Assembly (NCBI RefSeq): GCF_024198255.1
Contig: NZ_JAJVKW010000005.1
Location: 124,001-188,000 of the forward strand
Length of the DNA: 64,000 bases
Reading direction: 5' to 3'
Origin: Myxococcus guangdongensis
GTDB taxonomy: Bacteria > Myxococcota > Myxococcia > Myxococcales > Myxococcaceae
Shown: piece by piece, positions 52,747 through 61,289 of the stretch
Layout of the letters: each line of letters starts with the position of its first letter
Position numbering within the stretch: position 1 is the stretch's first letter
Notes under the pieces: model-generated
The model's database searches: none
What the model was told of the DNA's origin: nothing
Seen by the model: only the letters and a program-made list of their open reading frames with translations
Program-made: the position numbers and the translations under genes

Positions 52747-55125
52747 TTGGACTCGTTCTTCACCTCGCTCAACAAGCGCCAGAGCATGCTGCTGCTGACC
52801 GCCGTGACGTTCGGCGGGCAGGAGAGCCTGGGCGCGATGGAGCACCTCCCGACGGAGGAAGGTGAGCTCTTGCGCCACCGCGCGCAGGAGATCCTCCAGA
52901 TTCCTCGCGACAAGCGCATCCCGGCGCTGGTCCAGGAGATCAAGCGGCTGGTGAAGGACCGCCGCGGGCAGCTGTGGACCGCGGAGCCGGAGCGGCTGGC
53001 GGCGCTGCTGCAGCGCGAGCGTGGGGCGCTGGTGGAGATTGTCCTGCGCGCGTTGCCCGCGGCCCTGGCCGAGGCCGTGCGCGGCCACCTTCCGCCGCCC
53101 CGGGTGAAGCTGACCCGCGAGGTTCGGCCCCAGGTGCTGGACATCGTCCGGTGGAAGCTCGAGGAGGCGCTGGCGCGCGAGACGGGCACCTCGGAGTCGG
53201 CGGGCTTCAAGTTCTCCGACGTGCTGCTGCTCACGCAGCGCGAGCTGTTCACCGTGTGCGACCGGTTGGGCGCGCGCGTGCTGGGGCCGGCGCTGGCGGG
53301 GCTCCCCGACGCGGAGCGCGAGGCCCTGCTCGAGCCGCTGCCTCCGGACCTGAAGCTGCTCGCCTCCAAGTCCGTGGCGGCGAACGCGCCGCGCAAGCTG
53401 CCCGAGGAGGATGCGCGCGCGCAGTTGGAGCAGCACGACGCGTTGAGGAATCCGGCGGGCTCCATCCGCAGCGCGGGCGTGCAGCGCCTGGTGCGCGCGT
53501 GCGTGGCCCAGTCCGCGGAGTTCGCCGCGCGCATGGTGGAGAAGTACCGGGGCGAGTTCGGTGGGCTCATCGCGAAGTGGCTGCGCGAGGAGCGGAACCG
53601 GCAGCCAGCGCGGGGTGACGGTGGACGCACGGACATCGTGATGGACCTGGAGCGGCTCGCCTCGCGCGGGCTCATCGAGCGGCCGGTGCGCCTGGCCACG
53701 CCTCCTCCGCCGCGTCAGTCCGCGGTGCTGCCGCCTCCGCCCGGTGCACGCAAGGCCGCCGCGGCTGCCGCGGCTTCACGTCCCGCCGCGCCTCCCGCCG
53801 GTCGAGATGCCGCGCCCCCCGCCGGTCGCGATGCCGCGAGTCCTCCTCCTCGCGAGCCCATGGCCGCGCGTCCCGCTCCGGGTGCGCCCAAGGCAGCGCC
53901 CGGGCAGGGTGGGCCGGCTCCCCGTCGTCCCCCTGGCGCGGAGCCCGCGGCCCGGCGTGACTTCATGGCCGAGCGCGCCGCGAGGAACGCGGGCGCCATG
54001 TCCAGCCGAGAGGCCTCGCGCGTCAGCCGTCCCAAGGACGGGGCCGCGGACGGCTCGGCGATGCATCGGATTCCGCCTCGCCGTGAGCCCGGGGCGTCCC
54101 CGGAGGCGTCGGGTGTGCAGCGCCGGGATGGGACGTCGGCGGGTGGCCGGCGAGACCCCACGGCCCCGGTGCCCCGCAGGGACGCGTCTGGAGTCGAGCC
54201 CCGGTCCGCTCGTCCCGGACGGGTGGACCCGGAGGGTGCTCGCATCGGCCCGCCGCCGTCGCGCCTGGGGCAGGGTGGGGCGCGTCCCCGTCCGCCGCCG
54301 AGTGCCGCCTCGGGCGCGCCCGAGGCCCCGGCGCGTGCTCGCATCGGCCCGCCTCCGTCGCGTCTGGGGGGGCCTCGGGCCTCGAGCGCGGCCGCCGGTG
54401 AGCCCATGCCTCCCGGTGCCCGAGAGCGTTCCCGTGTCGCGCCTGACGCTGATGGCTCGCGGGTGGCGCCCGCGGGCGATGGTTCCCGGGTGGCACCGGC
54501 CGCCGGAGGCTCCCGAGTGGCGCCTGCTGGCGATGGCTCGCGTGTGGGGCCCGCTGGAGGGGCGCGTGTGGCGCCTGCTGGTGATGGCTCGCGTGTGGGG
54601 CCCGCCGGGGGCTCGCGTGTGGCGCCCGCCGGTGATGGCTCGCGGGTGGGGCCCGCTGGGGGTTCACGCGTGGCGCCCGCCGGTGATGGCTCGCGAGTGG
54701 CGCCCGCCGGTGATGGCTCCCGGGTGGGGCCTGCTGGGGGCTCTCGTGTGGCGCCCGCCGGTGATGGCTCGCGAGTGGCGCCTGCCGCCGGGGGCTCTCG
54801 TATCCAGCGTCCTCCAGAGGCCGGCTCCCGCGTGCGTCCGCGCCCGGAGGCCCCTGGGGCTCGGGAGGACTCGGAGGGCTCGCGTGTGTTCCGCTCGCGC
54901 TCGTCGGTCAGCATCGCCGCGGTGCGCCCCGAGCCTCCCCGCGAGGGTGGGGCGGAGCGGCCTCCTCGGGTGCTGGCCGGGCGGGCTGGCACCGCAGCGG
55001 GGCCAGCGCCTGCGGGTGGGCAGGAGGGGACCTCCGTACAGCGCAGGCCCCGTTCACCGTCTGGGACGGACGACTCTTCGTCGTCGGGCTCGGGCGGGCG
55101 TGGACCTCGAGGCGGAACGCGCTAG
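52747..55125 (+). CDS. FliG/SctK-position protein with long repeat tail
   Basis: 792 residues, TTG start with GAGG 6 nt upstream. It lies between sctJ (FliF) and sctL (FliH), which is the place of fliG in flagellar operons and near that of sctK elsewhere. Residues 1-315 are helical and ordered; MLLLTAVTFGGQESLGAMEHLPTEEGELL and LQRERGALVEIVLRALPAALAEAV recall the repeated-helix look of FliG domains, but I cannot prove homology. Residues 320-790 are disordered Pro/Ala/Arg/Gly, with 14 units of SRVAPAGDG type. It may form part of the cytoplasmic ring; the tail is unlike any known FliG or SctK. Confidence 0.7.
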   Translation: MDSFFTSLNKRQSMLLLTAVTFGGQESLGAMEHLPTEEGELLRHRAQEILQIPRDKRIPALVQEIKRLVKDRRGQLWTAEPERLAALLQRERGALVEIVLRALPAALAEAVRGHLPPPRVKLTREVRPQVLDIVRWKLEEALARETGTSESAGFKFSDVLLLTQRELFTVCDRLGARVLGPALAGLPDAEREALLEPLPPDLKLLASKSVAANAPRKLPEEDARAQLEQHDALRNPAGSIRSAGVQRLVRACVAQSAEFAARMVEKYRGEFGGLIAKWLREERNRQPARGDGGRTDIVMDLERLASRGLIERPVRLATPPPPRQSAVLPPPPGARKAAAAAAASRPAAPPAGRDAAPPAGRDAASPPPREPMAARPAPGAPKAAPGQGGPAPRRPPGAEPAARRDFMAERAARNAGAMSSREASRVSRPKDGAADGSAMHRIPPRREPGASPEASGVQRRDGTSAGGRRDPTAPVPRRDASGVEPRSARPGRVDPEGARIGPPPSRLGQGGARPRPPPSAASGAPEAPARARIGPPPSRLGGPRASSAAAGEPMPPGARERSRVAPDADGSRVAPAGDGSRVAPAAGGSRVAPAGDGSRVGPAGGARVAPAGDGSRVGPAGGSRVAPAGDGSRVGPAGGSRVAPAGDGSRVAPAGDGSRVGPAGGSRVAPAGDGSRVAPAAGGSRIQRPPEAGSRVRPRPEAPGAREDSEGSRVFRSRSSVSIAAVRPEPPREGGAERPPRVLAGRAGTAAGPAPAGGQEGTSVQRRPRSPSGTDDSSSSGSGGRGPRGGTR
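54430..54806 (+). repeat. Tandem 24/27-bp coding repeats (SRVAPAGDG units)
   Basis: Fourteen units of 8-9 codons, (S/A)RV(A/G)PAGDG or (S/A)RVGPAGG, nearly alternating. DNA identity between units is very high (GTGGCGCCCGCCGGTGATGG recurs). It is in frame throughout; no spacers, so not a CRISPR array. Confidence 0.9.
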
Positions 55126-55149
55126 CATCCGGCCCGCAAGGAGCGGCGC

Positions 55150-55824
55150 ATGGCGATCGGCAAGGTGATCAAGGGAGACGGGACGGCCGAGCCGTCCGTC
55201 GTGTCGGAGCGGCCGGTGTTGCGGCCTCCGCGCGCGGGGGTGATGAACGCCGAGGTCTTCGAGGCGCGCCAGGGTGCCCAGGGCATCCTTGAGGAGGCGC
55301 AGCGTGAGAAGGAGCGCATCCTCGCGGAGGCGCAGCGTGAGCGTGAGGCGCTCCTCGTGAAGACGCGTGAGGAGGGGCGGCAGGAAGGGCTCGCCCAAGC
55401 CACGGAGATCATCCTCCGGGCGAAGATGCAGGCGGGGGAGATTCTCGCCACCTACGAGCAGGACGTCATCGCCCTGGGCCTGCGCGTCGGCGAGAAGATC
55501 ATCGGCCGGAGCCTGGAGAAGGACCCGGACCTGATGCTGGAGCTGTGCGCGTCGGCCATCGACAACCTGCGCAGCGCGCGGTCCATGGTGCTGCGGGTGC
55601 ATCCCAAGACGGCGGCGGTGCTGCGCGCGAAGAAGCCGGTGCTGATGGAGCTCATCGGCCGCGCGGTGGACCTGGCCATCAAGGAGGACCCCGAGGTGGC
55701 CCCGGTGGGCTGCATCGTCCAGACGGAGTTCGGCACGGTGGACGCGCAGCTGCCCACGCAGCTGGAGATGCTCCAGAGCGTGCTCTTGCCCGACCAGAAC
55801 GGCCCGAAGGAAGGCCCGGCGTAG
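55150..55824 (+). CDS. sctL: ATPase-associated stator SctL
   Basis: 224 residues. A long charged coiled coil (NAEVFEARQGAQGILEEAQREKERILAEAQREREALLVKTREEGRQEG) and a C-terminal globular half (LRVGEKIIGRSLEKDPDLMLELCASAIDNLRSARSMVLRVHPKT, VAPVGCIVQTEFGTVDAQLPTQLEMLQ) fit the HrpE/YscL/FliH family. The protein links the ATPase SctN to the sorting platform. It lies 25 bp from the preceding gene and 25 bp from sctN. Confidence 0.92.
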   Translation: MAIGKVIKGDGTAEPSVVSERPVLRPPRAGVMNAEVFEARQGAQGILEEAQREKERILAEAQREREALLVKTREEGRQEGLAQATEIILRAKMQAGEILATYEQDVIALGLRVGEKIIGRSLEKDPDLMLELCASAIDNLRSARSMVLRVHPKTAAVLRAKKPVLMELIGRAVDLAIKEDPEVAPVGCIVQTEFGTVDAQLPTQLEMLQSVLLPDQNGPKEGPA

Positions 55825-55849
55825 CCGGGACGGGAAGGAGCCCACGTCC

Positions 55850-57163
55850 ATGGCCATCGACCTCTCGCGCTATCTCGACCTCATCAAGGACGCCCAGACG
55901 GTCCGCGTCCGCGGCCGCGTCACCGAGCTGACCGGCCTCATCATCAAGGCGAGCGTCCCCAACGTCCGCGTGGGCGAACTCGTGCTCATCAAGAGCCGCG
56001 CCCGCGGCGCCGTGAAGGCCGAGGTCGTGGGCTTCCAGGGCGATGAGGTCATGCTCATGCCCCTGGGCGAGCTGTACGGCATCGGCCCGGACAGCGAGGT
56101 GGTGCCCACTGGCAGGCCCTTGAGCATCAAGTGCGGCGAGGCGCTCCTGGGCCGCGTGCTCAACGGCATCGGCGAGCCCATGGACGGCAGTCCGTTGCCG
56201 GACGAGGGGCTCATCGACTGGTCCGTGGACCGCGACTGTCCGGACCCCTTCACCCGTCAGCGCATCGAGCGGCCGCTGCCCCTGGGGGTGCGCTGCATCG
56301 ACGGACTGCTCACCGTCGGCGAGGGCCAGCGCGTGGGCCTCTTCGCCGGCTCCGGCGTCGGCAAGTCGACGTTGATGGGACAGATAGCGCGCAACACCCA
56401 GGCCGACCTGTGCGTCGTGGCGCTCATCGGCGAGCGTGGTCGCGAAGTGCGCGAGTTCATCGAGGACGCCATGGGCGAGGAGGGCATGAAGCGCTCCGTG
56501 CTCGTGTGCGCCACGTCCGACCAGCCCAGCCTCGTGCGTCTGCGCGCCGCGTACGTCGCCACCGCCATCGCCGAGTACTTCCGCGAGCGCGGCGGCAACG
56601 TGCTCTTCATGCTCGACACGGTGACGCGTCTGGCGCGTGCCCAGCGTGAGATTGGCCTCGCGGTGGGAGAGCCCCCGGCGCGTCAGGGCTATCCGCCGAG
56701 CGTGTTCTCCATGCTGCCGCGCATCCTGGAGCGCACGGGCAACTCGCAGAAGGGCAAGTGCACCGCCATCTACACGTGCCTCGTGGCCGGCGGTGACATG
56801 GAGGAGCCCATCGCGGACGAGGTCCGCGGTATTCTCGACGGCCACTTCATCCTCAACCGCGCCCTGGGCGAGCGCAACCAGTGGCCCGCCATGGACGTGC
56901 TCGCGAGCCTCAGCCGTGTGATGAGCGGCATCGTCTCCAAGGAGCACAAGAAGGCCGCGGGCAAGCTGCGCGAGACGCTGGCCACGTACGAGAAGCAGCG
57001 CGACCTCATCCTGCTGGGCGCCTACCAGTACGGGACGGACCCCCGCACGGACTACGCCATCGACAAGTACGACGCCATCATCGACTTCCTCAAGCAGGAC
57101 ACCCACTCCAACTCCGGGTTCGAGGAGACGGTGGAGCAACTGGTGGCCTTGTTCGAGGAGTGA
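55850..57163 (+). CDS. sctN: Type III secretion ATPase SctN
   Basis: 437 residues. F1-ATPase-like hexameric motor that detaches chaperones and unfolds substrates. Walker A AGSGVGKST (Lys172), Walker B VLFMLDTVTRLARAQREIGLAVGEPPARQGYPPSVFSMLPRILERTGN, which is the signature of FliI/SctN, and the C-terminal part for export. Close to both FliI and SctN; context decides SctN. A 7-bp hairpin (57179-57203) lies after the gene. Confidence 0.95.
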   Translation: MAIDLSRYLDLIKDAQTVRVRGRVTELTGLIIKASVPNVRVGELVLIKSRARGAVKAEVVGFQGDEVMLMPLGELYGIGPDSEVVPTGRPLSIKCGEALLGRVLNGIGEPMDGSPLPDEGLIDWSVDRDCPDPFTRQRIERPLPLGVRCIDGLLTVGEGQRVGLFAGSGVGKSTLMGQIARNTQADLCVVALIGERGREVREFIEDAMGEEGMKRSVLVCATSDQPSLVRLRAAYVATAIAEYFRERGGNVLFMLDTVTRLARAQREIGLAVGEPPARQGYPPSVFSMLPRILERTGNSQKGKCTAIYTCLVAGGDMEEPIADEVRGILDGHFILNRALGERNQWPAMDVLASLSRVMSGIVSKEHKKAAGKLRETLATYEKQRDLILLGAYQYGTDPRTDYAIDKYDAIIDFLKQDTHSNSGFEETVEQLVALFEE

Positions 57164-57249
57164 GGTCCGCCCCGGAGGGTGGGCCCGGCCGCCCCTGGCC
57201 CACTGGACAGGGGTGCACCTCCGGGAAACCGGGGTAGGATGGGGGCACC

Positions 57250-57738
57250 ATGCCCCCGTACCGGTTGCAGACCCTGCTGGACATGCGGACCCGGGCCAAG
57301 GAGGAGGCCGAGCAGGCCTTCTCCGACGCCATCAAGGCCCTGGAGCGCGAGAAGGTGGAGCTCCAGCGTCTGGTGGACGAGCTGGAGCGGCGCAAGCGCG
57401 AGCGCAAGGAGAAGGTCGCCGCCTACCTCAAGGAGATCATGGCCAAGGGTGCCGGCATCAACGGCATGAACATGATGGGCCGCTTCGAGGAGCGCCTGAA
57501 GGACGAGGAGGCGCAGGTGGCGCTGGAGGTCGAGCGTCAGCGCGAGGCGGTGAAGGTGGCCGAGCGCCTGGTCGAGCAGCGGCGCCGGGAGATGGCCGAG
57601 GCGGCCAAGGAGCTCAAGGCCATCGAGAAGCACAAGGAGACCTGGCAGAAGCAGGTGAAGCAAGAGCGCCAGCAGCGCGAGGAGTTGAGCCAGGAGGAGA
57701 TTGGCAACGCCTTGTTCCTGGCTCGGCAGCGCAAGTAA
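57250..57738 (+). CDS. sctO: Coiled-coil stalk SctO (YscO/FliJ)
   Basis: 162 residues, almost entirely charged alpha-helix: LQTLLDMRTRAKEEAEQAFSDAIKALEREKVELQRLVDELERRKRER and EVERQREAVKVAERLVEQRRREMAEAAKELKAIEKHKETWQKQVKQERQQ. The two-helix hairpin is the YscO/FliJ stalk, which turns in the ATPase ring like the gamma subunit. Position after sctN agrees. Confidence 0.88.
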   Translation: MPPYRLQTLLDMRTRAKEEAEQAFSDAIKALEREKVELQRLVDELERRKRERKEKVAAYLKEIMAKGAGINGMNMMGRFEERLKDEEAQVALEVERQREAVKVAERLVEQRRREMAEAAKELKAIEKHKETWQKQVKQERQQREELSQEEIGNALFLARQRK

Positions 57739-57771
57739 CCTGCCGCCACCCCATCCCTCGGGAAAGATGTC

Positions 57772-58671
57772 ATGAGCCGTGTCGACGACGACCGTGAAGC
57801 AGCGCGCCTGGCCGAGCGCATCATGCAGGAGAAGAAGCTCGCCGAGGGCCAGGCCAAGAAGCGCCAGGATGGCACGTCCGCCTTCCAGAAGCTGATGCAG
57901 CCGCAGGCGCAGCCCCAGGCGACGGCGCCCACCCAGACGCCGCAGACGCCGGGAGGGCTGGCCCGTCAGGTGCTGGCCAAGGCGACCCAGCAGGGGAAGA
58001 CCTTCGGCGAGCACCTCCAGCAGCCGCCCCAGATGGGTGGCAACCCCGCCACCACGCTGGCCCAGACGCAGCGTCGCGCGGACACGAACACCTCGGAGGC
58101 CCGCTCCGGCTCACGCACCTCCGACGCCAAGGAGACCCAGCGCACCTCCGAGAGCCGCGACAAGGACATGGACAAGGCCGACTCGGCCCTGGGGCAGGTC
58201 AGCTCCGAGCGCGGCGCGGCCATTCGCGCGGACGCGGACGCGGGCGGCAAGGGCAGTGGCGGTGGCGGCGGCAAGGAGGACAAGAAGGGCGGCGGTGGCA
58301 CGGAGATGGGGGCGGGCTTCCGCTTCAACCCCGCGCTGATGGCGCCGGTGCCGGTGGCCAAGCCCAAGGACACCGCGGGCTCCGAGCGGCTGCGCGCCAT
58401 GGCGAGCGAGATCGCCCAGAAGATCGTCGACCGCGTGCGCGTGGGGACGAACGCCGCGGGTCTGGCCGAGTTCCAGATTGACCTGCGCGGAGACGTGCTC
58501 AACGGCCTGTCCATCAAGGTCAGCGCGCGCAACGGGAAGATCTCCGCCACCTTCAGCGGCACCAACCGTGACGTGCTGAAGATGCTCGAGGAGCAGAGCG
58601 ACGGGCTTCGCACCGCGCTCGGGGGCCGGGGCCTGAAGCTCGAGACGGTCCGCTTCGAGGCGAAGACATGA
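57772..58671 (+). CDS. sctP: Needle-length / specificity switch protein SctP (FliK-like)
   Basis: 299 residues. Disordered Gln/Pro/Lys-rich N-terminal 200 residues, as in FliK/SctP rulers, then a compact C-terminal domain: LAEFQIDLRGDVLNGLSIKVSARNGKISATFSGTNRDVLKMLEEQSDGLRTALGGRGLKLETVRFE, resembling FliK_C/T3S4. It measures the length of the exported structure and switches FlhB/SctU to late substrates. It overlaps sctQ by 4 bp. Confidence 0.8.
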   Translation: MSRVDDDREAARLAERIMQEKKLAEGQAKKRQDGTSAFQKLMQPQAQPQATAPTQTPQTPGGLARQVLAKATQQGKTFGEHLQQPPQMGGNPATTLAQTQRRADTNTSEARSGSRTSDAKETQRTSESRDKDMDKADSALGQVSSERGAAIRADADAGGKGSGGGGGKEDKKGGGGTEMGAGFRFNPALMAPVPVAKPKDTAGSERLRAMASEIAQKIVDRVRVGTNAAGLAEFQIDLRGDVLNGLSIKVSARNGKISATFSGTNRDVLKMLEEQSDGLRTALGGRGLKLETVRFEAKT

Positions 58672-60092
58672 GCGTGGAGCCGGAGGACGAGTCTCCCGGC
58701 GTACACGAGCGGACGATGCTCGTGGACCTGCGCAACCTCAAGCCCGTCCGTCCTCCTCCCGAGAAGGCCGGCGCGCCGGAGAAGGTGGAGCCGCGTCCCG
58801 AGAAGGTCGACCGGCCGGAGAAGGTCGAGCGGAGCGCCTGGCGTCCCTTCACGTTCAAGGGGCTGGAGAAGGTGTCGCGCGCGCAGGGGCAGCTCGCCGA
58901 GCGGCTGCGCTGGCTGACGCCCAACGAGGGGACGCTGACGGGGGTGTCCGCCCGGCTCAAGGGGCTCTTCGACGCGGAGGTCGGCCTGTCGCTGGAGTCC
59001 GTGCAGGTGCGACCCATGGCGGAGCTGCGCCGCTTCCTGGGGGACCCGACGTTCCTCGCGGTGCTGGCCCCGGGGGCGCTGCAGGGGCGGGCGGCGCTCG
59101 AGGTGGAGCTGGCGCTGGCGCACACGGCGGTGGACCTGTTGTTGGGCGGTGCGGGCGAGACGGTGGGCTTGAGGCCCCTGACGGACATCGAGGAGGGCGT
59201 GATGGGCTACGTCATCCTGGAGGCGCTGCGGGTGCTGGTGCCCGCGCTCCAGGCCGGCGTGCCCCGCCCGAGGCTGGACGGTGTCGCCCGAGGCGTGGAC
59301 GAGGTGTCCGCGCGCCTGGGAGACGACGGGCCGATGTTGACGGTGCACCTGAACGCCACGCTGGGGCCGCACGGCGGCATGGTGCGGTTCGTGGTGCCGG
59401 CGGCGGTGCTGGAGGCGGCCGAGCCCGCGGTGGAGAGCGCCCAGCGGCGCGCCCGCGTGAAGGCGGACCTGGCGGCGAACGCGGGGCGGCTGTCGGCGGT
59501 GCGCGGGTGGCTGCGGGCGGAGATTGGCACGGCGGAGCTGACCACCCAGGACCTGGCGAGCCTGCGCGTCAAGGACGTGGTCCTGGTGGACGTGCTGTCG
59601 GCGCGGCCGGACCGGGGCGAGTCGGGCACGGCGCAGCTGCGGCTGGGCGCGGGGCGCTCGGGGTACGCCGAGGCCGAGGTCTTCGTCGAGGACGGGCGCT
59701 ATCAAGCGCGCATCACCGGCATCATCCCCGGGGAGTCGGGGAACCCGCGCTCGGCCACCGAGGAGGGTGGGGGACGGGACGAGGAAGAGGATTTCACCAA
59801 CCCGGAGCTGGACGTTCCTCCGGAGCTCGAAGGGGCGCCCTTGGACGACGTGAACAAGCCGGACGGAAGCGACCTGCTGGGCGACGTGCCGCTGCAGATC
59901 GCCGTGGAGCTGGCGCGCATCCCGGTCACCGCCGAGCAGGTGGTGGGCATGCGGGCCGGTCAGGTCATCGAGCTGAGCCGGGGCCCTGGCGAGCCGGTGG
60001 AGCTGTCCATCAACGGCAAGGTGGTGGCCCGCGGTGAGCTGGTGGAGATGGAAGGCCAGCTCGGCGTGCGCGTCACCACGCTGGCGAGCTGA
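58668..60092 (+). CDS. sctQ: Sorting-platform protein SctQ with two SpoA domains
   Basis: 474 residues. The first 350 are FliM/SctQ-like (RPFTFKGLEKVSRAQGQL, LRRFLGDPTFLAVLAPGALQGRAALEVELALAHTAVDLLLGGAGE), with a middle SpoA domain (LTTQDLASLRVKDVVLVDVL...RYQARITG). After an acidic linker a second SpoA domain closes the protein (LGDVPLQIAVELARIPVTAEQVVGMRAGQVIELSRGPGEPVELSINGKVVARGELVEMEGQLGVRV), the FliN-like part. The two flagellar proteins FliM and FliN are thus represented in one chain. Start overlaps sctP. Confidence 0.92.
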   Translation: MSVEPEDESPGVHERTMLVDLRNLKPVRPPPEKAGAPEKVEPRPEKVDRPEKVERSAWRPFTFKGLEKVSRAQGQLAERLRWLTPNEGTLTGVSARLKGLFDAEVGLSLESVQVRPMAELRRFLGDPTFLAVLAPGALQGRAALEVELALAHTAVDLLLGGAGETVGLRPLTDIEEGVMGYVILEALRVLVPALQAGVPRPRLDGVARGVDEVSARLGDDGPMLTVHLNATLGPHGGMVRFVVPAAVLEAAEPAVESAQRRARVKADLAANAGRLSAVRGWLRAEIGTAELTTQDLASLRVKDVVLVDVLSARPDRGESGTAQLRLGAGRSGYAEAEVFVEDGRYQARITGIIPGESGNPRSATEEGGGRDEEEDFTNPELDVPPELEGAPLDDVNKPDGSDLLGDVPLQIAVELARIPVTAEQVVGMRAGQVIELSRGPGEPVELSINGKVVARGELVEMEGQLGVRVTTLAS

Positions 60093-60181
60093 GGCCCCGC
60101 GCGAGGACTGGAAGCAAGCGGGCTGCCAGACGGGGGCCCGTGGCGGTCCTCCGGCCTTTGAACTAGCCTCGCCCCCCAGCC

Positions 60182-61276
60182 ATGGCAGTCCTCCGCACCC
60201 CCCTCTCGCGCCTGACCCTGGGCGTCACGCTGCTGCTCGCGCCCACGTCCGTGTGGGCGCAAGCGCCCGTGGCGAGCCCCTCGCCTGTTCCCTCCGCGCC
60301 CACTGGGGCCGTGGCGAGGGAGGCCGTGGCGCCGCCACAGGCAGGGCAGGGCGCCGCCGCCGTGCCTCCAGCCGCCACGCCGCGAGTTGCTCCAGCGGGT
60401 GGCGCGGCGGCACCCACGCCGGCCGCCGCTCCGTCCACGGGCGAGTCAGCTGCATCCCCCGGGACGTCATCCTCCACCGGAGCCGTGGCGCCTTCCGCGC
60501 GCGCCACGGGAGAGAGGGCTGCATCCACCGGAACCACATTGACCGCTGGCGCCGAGGCGCCTTCTGGACGCGGCACGGGCGCGGCGGCTGCGCCCACGAT
60601 GGCAGCCGATGCTGCCGCGGATTCCGGACGCGGCACGCGTGCTGCGGTTGCCCCCACGTCACCCTCGATCGCCGCCGGCGCTGCCGCGCATTCCGGGCGC
60701 GCCACGGATGCGATGGCCGTGCCCACCCCGGCTGTTGTGCGTGCGACGGGGGAGGAGTCCGCGCCGTCCGCCACGCCCCTCGAGAACACCCCCGCGAAGG
60801 CCCCCGAGGCGCCGCGTCGAGCGGGCGCGGGCGAGGCGCCCGTCTGGGAGGACCCGGCCATCGACGCCGCAGCAGCCGCGGAGGCGGAGCCGGAGAGCAT
60901 GGGCTGGATGCTCGTGCGCACCTTGCTGGTCCTGGGCGCGGTGGTGGCGTCCATCTACCTGACGTTGAACGTGGGCCTTCGCCGACTGATGGGCCTGCAG
61001 TCCGCCTCCCCGGGGCGGCAGACGGTGGTCTCGGTGGTGGAGCGGCTCACCCTGGACCCCAAGCGCGCGCTCTTCGTGGTGAAGGCCGCGGACGAATACC
61101 TGTTGGTGGGCGGCGGCGAGGCGGGCCTGCAGTTGCTGTCGAAGCTGGATGCGGAAGCCGTGGAGCGCATCCGGGCACAGCGCCCGCAGACGAACGTGGT
61201 CCCCCTCAGCCCTTTCCTCCAGAAGCTCCTTTCCCGTCGCTCCGGTGGCTCGTCGTCCGAGCCCCCTGGCGCCTGA
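60182..61276 (+). CDS. FliO-like protein with long Ala/Pro/Thr periplasmic linker
   Basis: 364 residues. Signal peptide (LGVTLLLAPTSVWAQ), about 215 residues of low-complexity Ala/Pro/Thr/Gly, then a single membrane helix (SMGWMLVRTLLVLGAVVASIYLTLNV) and a cytoplasmic domain: TVVSVVERLTLDPKRALFVVKAADEYLLVGGGEAGLQLLSKLD. This is the FliO pattern (helix, V.ERL.L.PKR.L.VV....YLLVG...G..LL). FliO helps FliP assemble in flagella and is not normally found in non-flagellar systems. It lies directly before the SctR (FliP) gene, as fliO does in flagellar operons. Confidence 0.82.
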   Translation: MAVLRTPLSRLTLGVTLLLAPTSVWAQAPVASPSPVPSAPTGAVAREAVAPPQAGQGAAAVPPAATPRVAPAGGAAAPTPAAAPSTGESAASPGTSSSTGAVAPSARATGERAASTGTTLTAGAEAPSGRGTGAAAAPTMAADAAADSGRGTRAAVAPTSPSIAAGAAAHSGRATDAMAVPTPAVVRATGEESAPSATPLENTPAKAPEAPRRAGAGEAPVWEDPAIDAAAAAEAEPESMGWMLVRTLLVLGAVVASIYLTLNVGLRRLMGLQSASPGRQTVVSVVERLTLDPKRALFVVKAADEYLLVGGGEAGLQLLSKLDAEAVERIRAQRPQTNVVPLSPFLQKLLSRRSGGSSSEPPGA

Positions 61277-61289
61277 TGGCCCCCTTCCC

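Noticed and set aside
54430..54806. Regular short repeats considered as a CRISPR array
   Set aside because: Units are contiguous, 24/27 bp and in frame with a coding gene; no spacers and no cas genes.
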